Source of the DNA: CAUZWH01 sp965247665
GTDB taxonomy: Bacteria; Pseudomonadota; Alphaproteobacteria; SHVV01
DNA: 64,000 nucleotides
Assembly (NCBI GenBank): GCA_965247665.1
Contig: CBDFHH010000005.1
Location: forward strand, 62,001-126,000
Reading direction: 5' to 3'
How positions within the stretch are numbered: position 1 is the stretch's first letter; each line of letters opens with the position of its first letter. Below the pieces are notes generated by a model. It worked only from the letters and a program-made list of their open reading frames with translations. It was not told the origin of the DNA and did no database searches. Made by a program: the position numbers and the translations under genes. Positions 19,151 through 26,931 of this stretch are shown here, piece by piece.

Positions 19151-19339
19151 CTAATGGGCGCTTTTTGGAGCTCCTTCCTTGAGCACGAACCGGCGATCGC
19201 AATAGGGGCATTCGACCGTATTGTCGGCACCAAGATTGAGATAGACCTTGGGATGTCCGAGCGAGCCGTCGCCGCCGTCGCAGGCGACGACGGTTTCCTC
19301 GACCTCGATGGTTTCCGGCGGTTCAAGCGACGATGCCAT
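19151..19339 (-). CDS. Small zf-CHCC zinc-ribbon protein (NDUFS6-like)
   Basis: 62-residue protein with metal ligands C (V-A-C-D-G), H (L-G-H-P) and C-P-Y-C, the CHCC zinc finger shared with the NDUFS6/13-kDa accessory subunit of respiratory complex I. Alphaproteobacterial copies may assist complex I, by inference from the mitochondrial homologue. I start at the ATG at 19339, giving the family length; the frame is open to 19615 but that upstream part is low-complexity and crosses into the insertion sequence. It lies upstream of polA on the same strand. Confidence 0.8.
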   Translation of the reverse strand: MASSLEPPETIEVEETVVACDGGDGSLGHPKVYLNLGADNTVECPYCDRRFVLKEGAPKSAH

Positions 19340-19489
19340 AGCGCTCGTGTTGCATGCTTTTGACCACGGCGTGAAGCTGATGATACGGATTGCGAGAGCC
19401 CGATCAACCGGCGCGCCGACGCGGCACCACCTGGGCGCCGATGCGCCGGTTCGACCAGCAGACGCTAAACGGCGAAGCGCGCGCATCGA

Positions 19490-19509
19490 ACCTGCCGTCC
19501 GGTCGTGTG
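19490..19509 (+). repeat. 20-bp direct repeat, left copy
   Basis: Reads ACCTGCCGTCCGGTCGTGTG and is identical to 20915-20934. The pair brackets the insertion sequence. The length is long for a target duplication, so its origin is open. Confidence 0.85.
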
Positions 19510-20914
19510 TCGTTAGCAAGTGGGATTGGCTGGTTTTTGTAGCACATTGATTGTCCGCTTCGGTTGTGGTTGTTGGGTCTGTGGGGAAGTGGTGAGGCGC
19601 GGAGCGGCTGTCCACTTATCCACAGGCCGCCGGTCGGTCGCGTCGAAGCGGATCACGCGGCCTTCCGGGTTTGGCTTTCGACTGGCGCGCCGTTGGCGTG
19701 GTAGCGGGCGAGGCGTCTGGGTCCATGGAAGACGGCCAGCGTACCGTCGGGGTACTCGTGGACCCGGACGTGCGCCTTGACGTAGTGGGGCCGGCCTGGC
19801 CCGGCGGGGATCTGGAGGACCCGTTTGCCGTAGCTCACGGTGTTGTCGCGGGCGACGGTGCGCTCGGCATGCAGGCACAGGATGTCGTCGATCTGGTCGG
19901 GCCGGGCGAGGGCGACGAAGGCGCTGTCTTCGAGTTCGGGCGGGGTTGCGAAGCGGCGGTTGTGATCGGGCAGGTAGGTCTCGGCGATGAACCGGTTGGC
20001 GGCCTCGATCGTGGTGACGCCGGCCAGCGCCAGTTCCTTGACCAGGCGGTTCTGGAGGGTGCCGAAGGCGCGCTCGGAGCGGCCCCTTGCCTCGGGCGAG
20101 TAGGCGGCGATGTGCTCGATGCCAAGCTGGTGCAAGGCGCGCCCGACCTGGGTGCGTTGGTTCTTGTCCACCTTGCCGCCCGCCTCGGGGGTGTGGAAGT
20201 AGTGGCTGCCACGGTCGGTATACAGCGTGCCGGGCAGGCCCTTGGCGGCGAACACCTCTTTCAGCGCCCGAAAGGTCGAGGCGGTGCCTTCCTCCTCGAC
20301 CAGGAAGGCCGAGTAGATCTCGCTGGTGGCATCGTCCAGGGTGACGATCAGGTCCAACGGCGCCTGGCCGGTCAGCCACGCGTGGCGTGAGCCGTCCTGG
20401 TGCAGCATCATGCCGGCGCACGGCTTGCGCGGCCGCCGCCGACGATGAGCGCCGCGCCGGGGCGCCTTGGATGCCAGCCCGGCGCGGCGCAACGTGGTCT
20501 TGGTCCAGGTGTAGCTCAAGGCAAAGCCGTGATGGTCACGTAGATGGTCGTGGAAGTGCTTGACCGTCCAGCCCACATGGCGGGTGCGGTACTGCTCGAG
20601 CACCCATTCGATCCGGTCGACCGGCACCCGGCGCGCCGACGCCTTGCCGAGCCGGCGGTCGAACAGACCCTCCAGACCGTCCTCCTGGTAACGCTGCCGA
20701 TAGCGCCGAAAGCTTCGCTCCGACATCCCAAGCAGCTCTGCCGCATCCATCGCCGAAAGACGCCTCGCCTCGAAGCGTCCCAGCACATCAAAAAACTTCT
20801 CCATCCTGCGTTCCTGTAGCCATGCCGTCCGGTTCACCGAAGTACCTCCTCGTCGAGGCACCTAACCGGACAACTCGTGTGCTACCTAAACCGGACACAT
20901 CATGTGCTCGCGAC
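19510..20914 (-). mobile_element. Insertion sequence of about 1.4 kb (ISNCY-like)
   Basis: Bounds are set by the 20-bp direct repeats. Imperfect inverted repeats are visible: left 19539-19560 (GTAGCACATTGATTGTCCGC) and the reverse complement of right 20864-20885 (GTAGCACACGAGTTGTCCGG). On the right there is a second tandem copy of the motif (20889-20910), so the true tip is probably near 20910. One transposase gene fills the element. Inserted between the zinc-ribbon gene and tRNA-Arg, it breaks no recognisable gene. Confidence 0.8.
19653..20837 (-). CDS. DDE transposase with HTH and rve integrase core
   Basis: Transposase of 394 residues from a GTG at 20837 that follows a perfect GAGGAGG ribosome site by 7 bp (an ATG at 20861 is possible but overlaps that site). 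N-terminal helix-turn-helix (A-A-E-L-L-G-M-S-E-R-S-F-R-R-Y), a second HTH region to about 120, then the rve core: D in H-Q-D-G-S-R-H, D in Y-T-D-R-G-S-H, E in G-R-S-E-R-A-F-G. No stop or frameshift, so probably functional. Best matched in memory to ISNCY-group transposases. Confidence 0.88.
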   Translation of the reverse strand: MNRTAWLQERRMEKFFDVLGRFEARRLSAMDAAELLGMSERSFRRYRQRYQEDGLEGLFDRRLGKASARRVPVDRIEWVLEQYRTRHVGWTVKHFHDHLRDHHGFALSYTWTKTTLRRAGLASKAPRRGAHRRRRPRKPCAGMMLHQDGSRHAWLTGQAPLDLIVTLDDATSEIYSAFLVEEEGTASTFRALKEVFAAKGLPGTLYTDRGSHYFHTPEAGGKVDKNQRTQVGRALHQLGIEHIAAYSPEARGRSERAFGTLQNRLVKELALAGVTTIEAANRFIAETYLPDHNRRFATPPELEDSAFVALARPDQIDDILCLHAERTVARDNTVSYGKRVLQIPAGPGRPHYVKAHVRVHEYPDGTLAVFHGPRRLARYHANGAPVESQTRKAA

Positions 20915-20934
20915 ACCTGCCGTCCGGTCGTGTG
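20915..20934 (+). repeat. 20-bp direct repeat, right copy
   Basis: Identical to 19490-19509; flanking bases differ on both sides (A/C before, T/G after), so the match is exactly 20 bp. It lies 35 bp before tRNA-Arg. Confidence 0.85.
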
Positions 20935-20969
20935 GCGGGCGCATACGCCTTCGGCTACAGTGAACCCGC

Positions 20970-21046
20970 GCGCCCGTAGCTCAGTTGGATAGAGCGCTGG
21001 CCTCCGAAGCCAGAGGTCGTGAGTTCGAATCTCGCCGGGCGCGCCA
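20970..21046 (+). tRNA. tRNA-Arg (anticodon CCG)
   Basis: 77-nt cloverleaf with encoded CCA. Acceptor GCGCCCG pairs with CGGGCGC; D-arm GCTC-AGTTGGATA-GAGC; anticodon stem CTGGC/GCCAG with loop CTCCGAA, giving anticodon CCG; T-arm GTGAGTTCGAATCTC. It reads CGG codons, common in a GC-rich genome. The insertion sequence ends about 55-60 bp upstream and may have replaced or moved away the original promoter region. Confidence 0.97.
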
Positions 21047-21088
21047 CTCTCCGCTCATTGAGCTTCGGATGGCTCAATTGGAGGCCCT

Positions 21089-21676
21089 GTGACCCGCGCG
21101 ACACCTCTCGACAACGCCGGCGCACGCGCGCGCTTGCGCGAAATCGTTACCGAGAAGTCATTATCGGTCGGCCCGGAAGTGAAGCTGGCATCGGGTGCAA
21201 CCAGCCGCTTCTATTTCAACATGAAGCCGACGATTTTCGACGCCGAGGGGGCGGTATTGATCAGCGACCTGATCCTCGATGCCATCGCGGACGACGATCC
21301 CTACTACGATTCGGTCGGCGGCATGGAAGTCGGCGCCATTCCCATCGTCGCCGTACTGAACCTGCGCAGTTGGCAGCGCCGGCGGCCGATTGCCGGGTTT
21401 TTCGTGCGCAAGCAGCCCAAGGATCACGGCACCCAGAATCTGGTCGAAGGTGATCTCGAAGCAGGCACGAACGTGCTGATCGTCGAAGACGTCACGACCA
21501 CCGGCGGCTCGACCCTGAAAGCCGTGCGTGCCGTGCGCGACATCGGCTGCAACGTCACCAAAGTTATCACCCTGATCGATCGTCTGGCCGGCGCGCACGA
21601 GGCGTTCGGGTCGGAGGGTATCGATTTGGTGGCGATTTCGACAGCCGCGGAATTCGATGTCGACAGCGCCGCTTGA
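21089..21676 (+). CDS. pyrE: Orotate phosphoribosyltransferase
   Basis: Adds PRPP-derived ribose 5-phosphate to orotate to give OMP in pyrimidine synthesis. 195 residues. The PRPP loop V-L-I-V-E-D-V-T-T-T-G-G-S is at about 128-140, and the dimer-contact loop K-x-x-K-D-H-G-T-Q lies near 108-116. Start is a GTG with GGAGG 6 bp upstream. Immediately follows tRNA-Arg. Confidence 0.95.
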   Translation: MTRATPLDNAGARARLREIVTEKSLSVGPEVKLASGATSRFYFNMKPTIFDAEGAVLISDLILDAIADDDPYYDSVGGMEVGAIPIVAVLNLRSWQRRRPIAGFFVRKQPKDHGTQNLVEGDLEAGTNVLIVEDVTTTGGSTLKAVRAVRDIGCNVTKVITLIDRLAGAHEAFGSEGIDLVAISTAAEFDVDSAA

Positions 21677-21733
21677 AGCGTCGGGTCAACGGCCAATAGG
21701 GGGTGCCGCCCCCCCGAATTGACGACCGGCGCC

Positions 21734-22204
21734 ATGAAAACCGAACTCGAACTCGATCTCGCGCGGCTCGAACGCCACGATGAGCAGGTTGCTCCGACGG
21801 TCTCGCGCGGCGTATGCCGGCTGCTGCACAACATGGGCTACGGCGCACTGACCGAATTCGGCCTCAGTAACGGCCGCCGGGCCGACGTTTTCGCGCTCAA
21901 CAACAAGGGCGAGATCGCGATCATTGAAATCAAGCTCAGCGTTGCCGATTTCCGCGGCGATGAGAAATGGCCGGACTATTTGCCTCATTGCGACCGATTC
22001 TACTTTGCCGTGGCCGAGGCATTTCCGCATGAGCTGATCCCGCAAACCACCGGATTGATCGTCGCCGATCGTTTCGGCGGTGCGATCATCCACGATGCGC
22101 CCCAACAGCGCATGGCAACGGGCCTCCGCAACAGGGAGATCCGGCGCTTCGCGCTCTACGCGGCCAATCGGCTACGGCGCTTACAGGATCCGGAGATCGG
22201 CTAG
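21734..22204 (+). CDS. mmcB: MmcB-family DNA repair protein (putative nuclease)
   Basis: 156 residues; PD-(D/E)XK-like core with G-R-R-A-D-V-F-A-L and I-A-I-I-E-I-K-L-S, matching the alphaproteobacterial MmcB family linked to mutagen tolerance in Caulobacter. A TTG at 21719 has an AGGGGG tract before it and is an alternative start. A G5/C6 inverted repeat at about 21698-21716 between pyrE and this gene has no T-run, so I do not call it a terminator. No clear LexA box seen. Confidence 0.8.
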   Translation: MKTELELDLARLERHDEQVAPTVSRGVCRLLHNMGYGALTEFGLSNGRRADVFALNNKGEIAIIEIKLSVADFRGDEKWPDYLPHCDRFYFAVAEAFPHELIPQTTGLIVADRFGGAIIHDAPQQRMATGLRNREIRRFALYAANRLRRLQDPEIG

Positions 22205-22262
22205 GCTCTGAGGGTTGCGCCGACGCGGCCGGGTTGGGTTCGAAACGTTGCGGCGCCCCAAG

Positions 22263-23240
22263 CTAGCGGTAGGGGTCGTCCTGGATCAGGTAGTTCTGAA
22301 AGTAGTCGGCGACGCCGTCCTCGAGGCTGGTGAAGTCGCGGTCATAGCCGGCCGCGCGGAGGCGGCCCGTCTCCGCCTCGGTGACGTATTGGTAGCGGCC
22401 GCGGAGATTCTCCGGCATGTCGATATAGATGATGTCGACCTCGCGGTTGAGCGCGCGACAGGCGGCCGCGGCGAGGTCGGCGAAGGTGCGGGCCGCGCCG
22501 GTCCCTATGTTGAAGATGCCGTTGACGTCCGGCGCATCGAGCAGCCACAGGATCACATCGATGCAGTCGCGGACGTAGATGAAATCGCGGCGCTGCCCGC
22601 CGTCGTCGAAATCGGGTCGGTGCGATTTGAACAGTTTGATGGTCTCGCCGCGCTGGATCTGTTCGAACGCCTGCAGGGCGACGCTGCGCATACGTTCCTT
22701 ATGGAACTCGTTGGGTCCGAACACGTTGAAGAATTTAAGACCCACCCACTGTCGGGGTGGGGCCGCGCCGCCGGCGATGTCCCGCGCCACCCGGCGGTCG
22801 AACAGATGCTTGGTCCAGCCGTAGAGATTGAGCGGCCGCAGCGCGGCAAGCCCGGCGACCGAATCATCGTCGGCGAAGCCGGATGCGCCATCGCCGTAGG
22901 TCGCCGCCGACGAGGCGTAGATGAAGCGGGTATCGTGGGCCGCGCACCACTTCCACATGCTGAGCGAGTAGCGGAAGTTCTGGTCGATGATACGATCGGC
23001 GTCCTGCTCCGTCGTCGACGAATTGGCGCCGAGATGGACGATCACGGCCGCCGGATGGGTTTCGAGATACGACAGCAGGCGGTCCGGCGTAACGATATCG
23101 AGGATTTCGTGCTTTGCGAGGTTACGCCACTTCTCGCCCGATCCGAGCACGTCGCACACCACTGGCGGCGTACCGCGCTCGGCCAACGCCGCAACCAGAT
23201 TGGAGCCGATAAAACCGGCACCGCCGGTAACGATGATCAT
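22263..23240 (-). CDS. hldD: ADP-L-glycero-D-manno-heptose-6-epimerase
   Basis: Last step of ADP-heptose synthesis for the LPS inner core. 325 residues, extended SDR: cofactor loop G-G-A-G-F-I-G-S-N at residues 6-14, catalytic Y-G-W-T-K near 140, the family's second-Lys region F-N-V-F-G-P-N-E-F-H-K, and Arg-rich C-terminal P-E-N-L-R-G-R-Y-Q-Y. It overlaps hldE by ATGA, closing the gmhA-hldE-hldD operon. Confidence 0.95.
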   Translation of the reverse strand: MIIVTGGAGFIGSNLVAALAERGTPPVVCDVLGSGEKWRNLAKHEILDIVTPDRLLSYLETHPAAVIVHLGANSSTTEQDADRIIDQNFRYSLSMWKWCAAHDTRFIYASSAATYGDGASGFADDDSVAGLAALRPLNLYGWTKHLFDRRVARDIAGGAAPPRQWVGLKFFNVFGPNEFHKERMRSVALQAFEQIQRGETIKLFKSHRPDFDDGGQRRDFIYVRDCIDVILWLLDAPDVNGIFNIGTGAARTFADLAAAACRALNREVDIIYIDMPENLRGRYQYVTEAETGRLRAAGYDRDFTSLEDGVADYFQNYLIQDDPYR

Positions 23241-24709
23241 GTCGCCTGTGACCGCCGCAGCCGAGCCAGCGTTTCCGTCGTGCTGTAGCCCTCCTTGAGC
23301 TCGGCCAGCACGACTTCGCCGCCCCAGCTTTGCACGGCGTCGGCACCGACGACCTCGTCGAGCTCATAATCCGCGCCTTTGACCAGTACATCGGGGCGCA
23401 GCGCTTCGATCAGGGCGTCGGGTGTGTCCTCATCGAACACCACCACCAGATCGACGGTACCGTGCGCTCCGAGCATCATAGCCCGCTCGTCTGCGCCATG
23501 TACGGGCCGCTCAGGCCCCTTCAGCCGGGCGACCGATCCATCGCCGTTAAGCCCGACGACCAGCCGGTCGCAGACTGCCCGGGCCTGTTGCAGCAAATGA
23601 ACATGACCTGGGTGGAGCACGTCGAAACAGCCATTGGTGAAGCCGATTCTCAGGCCCTGGCGCCGCCATACAGCGACGCGATCGTAGGCGCTATCGAGAG
23701 CGACGAGTTTGGCGGCCGGCCCGCTGCCGTGGGGGTCGTGCAGTGCAGCAGTAATCTCCACCGGATAGGCGACCGCCGTTCCGAGCTTGGCGACGACGAT
23801 CCCGGCCGCCAGGTTGGCCAGCGCCGCCGCATCACCGAGGCTCGCACCCCCGCCGAGCGCCGCCGCTAGAGCGGCGATCACCGTATCACCGGCCCCGGAT
23901 ACGTCGAACACTTCGCGCGCCTGAACCGGGAGATGTACGATCGCCTCGGCGTCGACGATCGCCATGCCGCGGCTGGATCGCGTCACCACCACCGAAGCGA
24001 CGCTGCACGTGGCAACGATCTTGCGCGCCGCCACCACCACCTCGTCTTCGCCGGCGGTGGCCATCGCGGTCGCCTCGGCCAGCTCGCGTTCGTTGGGCGT
24101 AATGATAGTGGCGCCGGAATAGCGCCCGAAGTCGCACCCCTTGGGATCGACCAGCACCGGCTTGCCATGTGCCTCGGCACTTTCGATGAGGTGGCGCAGC
24201 ACCGGGTTCGGCAAAACACCCTTGCCGTAGTCCGACACCACGACCGCGTTGACGCCGCCGATCATTTTGTCGAACGCCGTCAGCAAGCGCTGTGCCGCCG
24301 GTTCGCTGACCGCTGCTTGGGTTTCCAAATCCGCGCGCAGCAATTGCTGTCCCGAGGCGACGTAGCGGGTCTTGACCGTCACCGGGCGACCGGCCTCCGG
24401 CAGCAGCTCCGCGTCGATGCGCGGCTCAAGGTCGAGAAGGGCGCGGACCGTCCGGCCAGCCGCATCATCGCCCACCACGCTGAGCAGCGTGGCACGACCG
24501 CCGAGCGCGGCGATATTGCGGACGACGTTGCCGGCACCGCCGAGCACTTCGTTTTCGGCATCGATTCGGACGACCGGGATCGGTGCCTCCTGCGACACCC
24601 GCTCGACGGCACCGTAGACGAAGCGATCGAGCATCACATCGCCAACGCAAAGGACGTGGGCACGGTTGAGCGCGTTCAACACGCTGCGCAGGCGATCGGC
24701 GTTGATCAT
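23237..24709 (-). CDS. hldE: Bifunctional heptose-7-P kinase / heptose-1-P adenylyltransferase HldE
   Basis: 490 residues with two domains. Residues 1-320 are a ribokinase-type kinase with the anion-hole motif D-V-S-G-A-G-D-T and substrate motif G-G-A-G-N-V-V-R-N; this phosphorylates heptose 7-phosphate at C1. Residues 345-490 are a cytidylyltransferase-like domain with G-F-T-N-G-C-F-D-V-L-H-P-G-H, adding AMP. The intervening phosphatase GmhB is not in this window. ATGA overlaps on both sides. Confidence 0.96.
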   Translation of the reverse strand: MINADRLRSVLNALNRAHVLCVGDVMLDRFVYGAVERVSQEAPIPVVRIDAENEVLGGAGNVVRNIAALGGRATLLSVVGDDAAGRTVRALLDLEPRIDAELLPEAGRPVTVKTRYVASGQQLLRADLETQAAVSEPAAQRLLTAFDKMIGGVNAVVVSDYGKGVLPNPVLRHLIESAEAHGKPVLVDPKGCDFGRYSGATIITPNERELAEATAMATAGEDEVVVAARKIVATCSVASVVVTRSSRGMAIVDAEAIVHLPVQAREVFDVSGAGDTVIAALAAALGGGASLGDAAALANLAAGIVVAKLGTAVAYPVEITAALHDPHGSGPAAKLVALDSAYDRVAVWRRQGLRIGFTNGCFDVLHPGHVHLLQQARAVCDRLVVGLNGDGSVARLKGPERPVHGADERAMMLGAHGTVDLVVVFDEDTPDALIEALRPDVLVKGADYELDEVVGADAVQSWGGEVVLAELKEGYSTTETLARLRRSQAT

Positions 24710-25290
24710 TCCTCGGCCAGACCCAATTCAATCTCGAGCGCACCGCACAGCATCTGACCGAAGGCTATATGCATCTCCTGAACTCGCGCGGTCGTGTTCG
24801 ACGGCACCAGCAACACCGGATCCGCGAGCCCGACCAGATCGCCGCCGTCGCCGCCGCCGAACGCCGCCGCCGTCATCTGACGGTCGCGCGCCGCCTGCAG
24901 GCCGAGTAGAACGTTGGCGCTGCGACCGGACGTAGAGATGCCGATCGCGACATCTCCGGGGCGACCGAGCGCCTCTATCTGTCGTGCGAACAAATGCTCG
25001 AACCCGAGATCGTTGCCGATGGCCGTGAGTGTCGAAGTGTCGGTGGTCAAGGCCATCGCCGGCACTGCGGCGCGGTCGCGCTTGTAGCGCACGACGAGCT
25101 CGGCGGCCAGATGCTGCGCGTCGGCGGCGCTGCCGCCATTGCCGAACAGCAGGATCTTGTGCCCGCCCTCGATCGCGCGCGCACAGCGCTCGAGCAATAC
25201 CCCAAACGGATCGGCGATCGCCGATCCGGTCGCTTGTGCGACCTCGATATGTTCAGCGAATTCAGCTTCGAGAAACCGTGGAATATTCAT
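24706..25290 (-). CDS. gmhA: Sedoheptulose-7-phosphate isomerase
   Basis: SIS-domain isomerase making D-glycero-D-manno-heptose 7-phosphate, the first step of heptose synthesis. Motifs F-G-N-G-G-S-A-A-D-A-Q-H and S-T-S-G-R-S-A-N-V are clear. 194 residues from the ATG at 25290; an ATG at 25320 adds ten residues and sits only 3 bp after the phosphatase gene. Neither start has a strong ribosome site. First heptose gene in the operon. Confidence 0.93.
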   Translation of the reverse strand: MNIPRFLEAEFAEHIEVAQATGSAIADPFGVLLERCARAIEGGHKILLFGNGGSAADAQHLAAELVVRYKRDRAAVPAMALTTDTSTLTAIGNDLGFEHLFARQIEALGRPGDVAIGISTSGRSANVLLGLQAARDRQMTAAAFGGGDGGDLVGLADPVLLVPSNTTARVQEMHIAFGQMLCGALEIELGLAEE

Positions 25291-25323
25291 TAGGGACCGG
25301 AGAAAGGGCTCCCGCAGCATAGC

Positions 25324-26076
25324 CTAAGTTTGGATCACCCTGACCTTATCCTCTTCGAGAACGATGCAGCTCAGGCGGTCACTGCGCCAAGCACCCGTAT
25401 CGACGCCAATGCGGTTGGGCCGGATGTCAACATCGTCGAAAATGGTGTGTCCGTGCACCACGACAGCACCGTGGTCGGCGTCCGAACGCAGGAAGCTCTC
25501 GCGGATCCAGATCAGATCCTGCGGATCCTGGTTTTCGAGTGGCAAGCCAGGCCGAATGCCGGCATGCACGAACAGATAGTCGCCGCAGCGATGATGCAGG
25601 GGCAGCGCTTCGAGAAACGCGGTGTGGCTCGGCGGCAGCTTGGCCGCAAACGCAGCACGGATTTCCGCTTCTTCCGCCCCGTCGGTGCCCGCCTCGCCGA
25701 ACCCCGACGCGCTGGCCCAGGTCATGGCGGGAATGTCGACGTCGTATGCGACCAGGGTTGCGCCGCCGCCGTTCGTGAGCCATGGGCCGAACGGATAGGT
25801 GCCCGCGATAAAGCCGAGCATCATGTCTTCGTGGTTACCTTTGAGACAGATGCGAGCCCAGAGATCGTCGGTGCCGCTGGCGAGCGCATCGACAACCTCG
25901 TACACTTGCGAACCGCGATCGATGTAGTCACCGAGGTAGACGATGGTTTTCGCGAGGTCGGACGCACCATTGGCGTCCTCGGCGATCGCGGTGTGAAGCG
26001 CTTCCAACAGGTCGTAGCGCCCGTGTATGTCACCGATGGCGTAGACGCGCTGCCCGGGCGGAATCCTGGCGTTCAT
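25324..26076 (-). CDS. PPP-family metallophosphoesterase (protein phosphatase-like)
   Basis: 250 residues with the three phosphoesterase motifs: G-D-I-H-G-R-Y-D near 16-23, G-D-Y-I-D-R-G near 49-55, and K-G-N-H-E-D near 79-84, plus a later H-A-G-I-R-P. This is the lambda-phosphatase/PrpA type Ser/Thr phosphatase or a diadenosine-tetraphosphatase relative; the substrate is unknown. It runs directly into gmhA and may be cotranscribed with the heptose operon, but nothing in the sequence shows a role there. Confidence 0.85.
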   Translation of the reverse strand: MNARIPPGQRVYAIGDIHGRYDLLEALHTAIAEDANGASDLAKTIVYLGDYIDRGSQVYEVVDALASGTDDLWARICLKGNHEDMMLGFIAGTYPFGPWLTNGGGATLVAYDVDIPAMTWASASGFGEAGTDGAEEAEIRAAFAAKLPPSHTAFLEALPLHHRCGDYLFVHAGIRPGLPLENQDPQDLIWIRESFLRSDADHGAVVVHGHTIFDDVDIRPNRIGVDTGAWRSDRLSCIVLEEDKVRVIQT

Positions 26077-26154
26077 GATGGAAGCCTAATATAGACCAAT
26101 TGTCTGTGGCAGCGAGGACGCAAACGACGTCCCGACAAGACGCGGAGGAATAAC

Positions 26155-26775
26155 GTGCGCATGGTGACCCGCTGGTGGCTCGTCCGCCATGCTCCGGTGG
26201 TCGGTCAAAACGGCCGCATCTATGGCAGCAACGACGTCGATGCCGATGTTTCCGACAAGGTGACGTTCCGCGAACTCGCCACCCGCCTGCCCCACGATAG
26301 CGTGATGGTGACCAGCCATCTAACCCGCGCCAGACACACCGCCGCAGCGCTGGTCGAAAGCGGCCTACGGGTCGCCGAGCATGTCGTCGAAGCGGACCTC
26401 GGCGAGCAGGATTTCGGCGTCTGGCAGGGACGCAGCTGGGACGACATCAGCGCGACCGACGAAGCGGCCGGCACCCACAAATTCTGGACCGCACCGGCCA
26501 GCCACGCGCCGCCCGGCGGCGAGAGCTTTCGCGACGTGATCGAGCGGGTCAGCCGTGTGGTTCAACGCCTCACCGACCAACACGGCGGCCGCGACATCGT
26601 CGCCGTCATACATGGCGGATCGATCCGCGCCGCGCTCGCGCATGCTCTGGCGCTCGACCCCGAGATCGCCCTCGGCTTCGCCACCGAGTATCTATCGACC
26701 ACGCGAATCGATCACGTCAGCGGTGCCGGTATCGGCGGCAACTGGCGGGTGGCCTTTGTCAATGCACGCAGGTGA
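26155..26775 (+). CDS. Histidine phosphatase family protein
   Basis: 206 residues, phosphoglycerate-mutase fold. The phospho-accepting motif reads L-V-R-H-A-P, the acid E-A-D-L-G-E-Q-D-F-G-V-W-Q-G matches the CobC/alpha-ribazole-phosphatase-like branch, and the second His is in V-I-H-G-G-S-I-R-A. Start is a GTG with GGAGG about 8 bp upstream. No cobalamin genes are nearby, so I do not assign CobC. Divergent from the PPP phosphatase. Confidence 0.85.
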   Translation: MRMVTRWWLVRHAPVVGQNGRIYGSNDVDADVSDKVTFRELATRLPHDSVMVTSHLTRARHTAAALVESGLRVAEHVVEADLGEQDFGVWQGRSWDDISATDEAAGTHKFWTAPASHAPPGGESFRDVIERVSRVVQRLTDQHGGRDIVAVIHGGSIRAALAHALALDPEIALGFATEYLSTTRIDHVSGAGIGGNWRVAFVNARR

Positions 26776-26922
26776 GACGAGGAAAGGCGGCGTAGATAGG
26801 ATTGTCGAAGTCGTGCGACGACGGCGGGTCGCGGGCAAGGCTCTCGCTCGGCATCGATGCCACGACGCGGTAGTTGGGCTAACCGGTCTCACGCAAAATG
26901 ACGATGCGGCCGTCGTCCACCA
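26759..26922 (-). pseudogene. Possible remnant of an unidentified protein's C-terminus
   Basis: Between the histidine phosphatase and the GST, one minus frame reads V-D-D-G-R-I-V-I-L-R-E-T-G, an in-frame TAG, then P-N-Y-R-V-V-A-S-M-P and on through H-D-F-D-N-P-I-Y-A-A-F-P to a TGA. Third codon positions are mostly G or C as in real genes here, yet there is no start and there is an internal stop. I do not recognise the family. It overlaps the end of the phosphatase gene by 17 bp. Confidence 0.3.
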
Positions 26923-26931
26923 ACGATCAGG

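Noticed and set aside
16106..19363. 1085-codon open frame on the plus strand
   Set aside because: It is wholly antisense to polA, whose minus-strand frame has every polymerase motif. Such long antisense frames are expected in GC-rich DNA.
21698..21716. Rho-independent terminator after pyrE
   Set aside because: A G-run/C-run palindrome exists but has no following T-run.
22215..23288. 357-residue plus-strand frame
   Set aside because: Antisense to hldD, which has full epimerase motifs.
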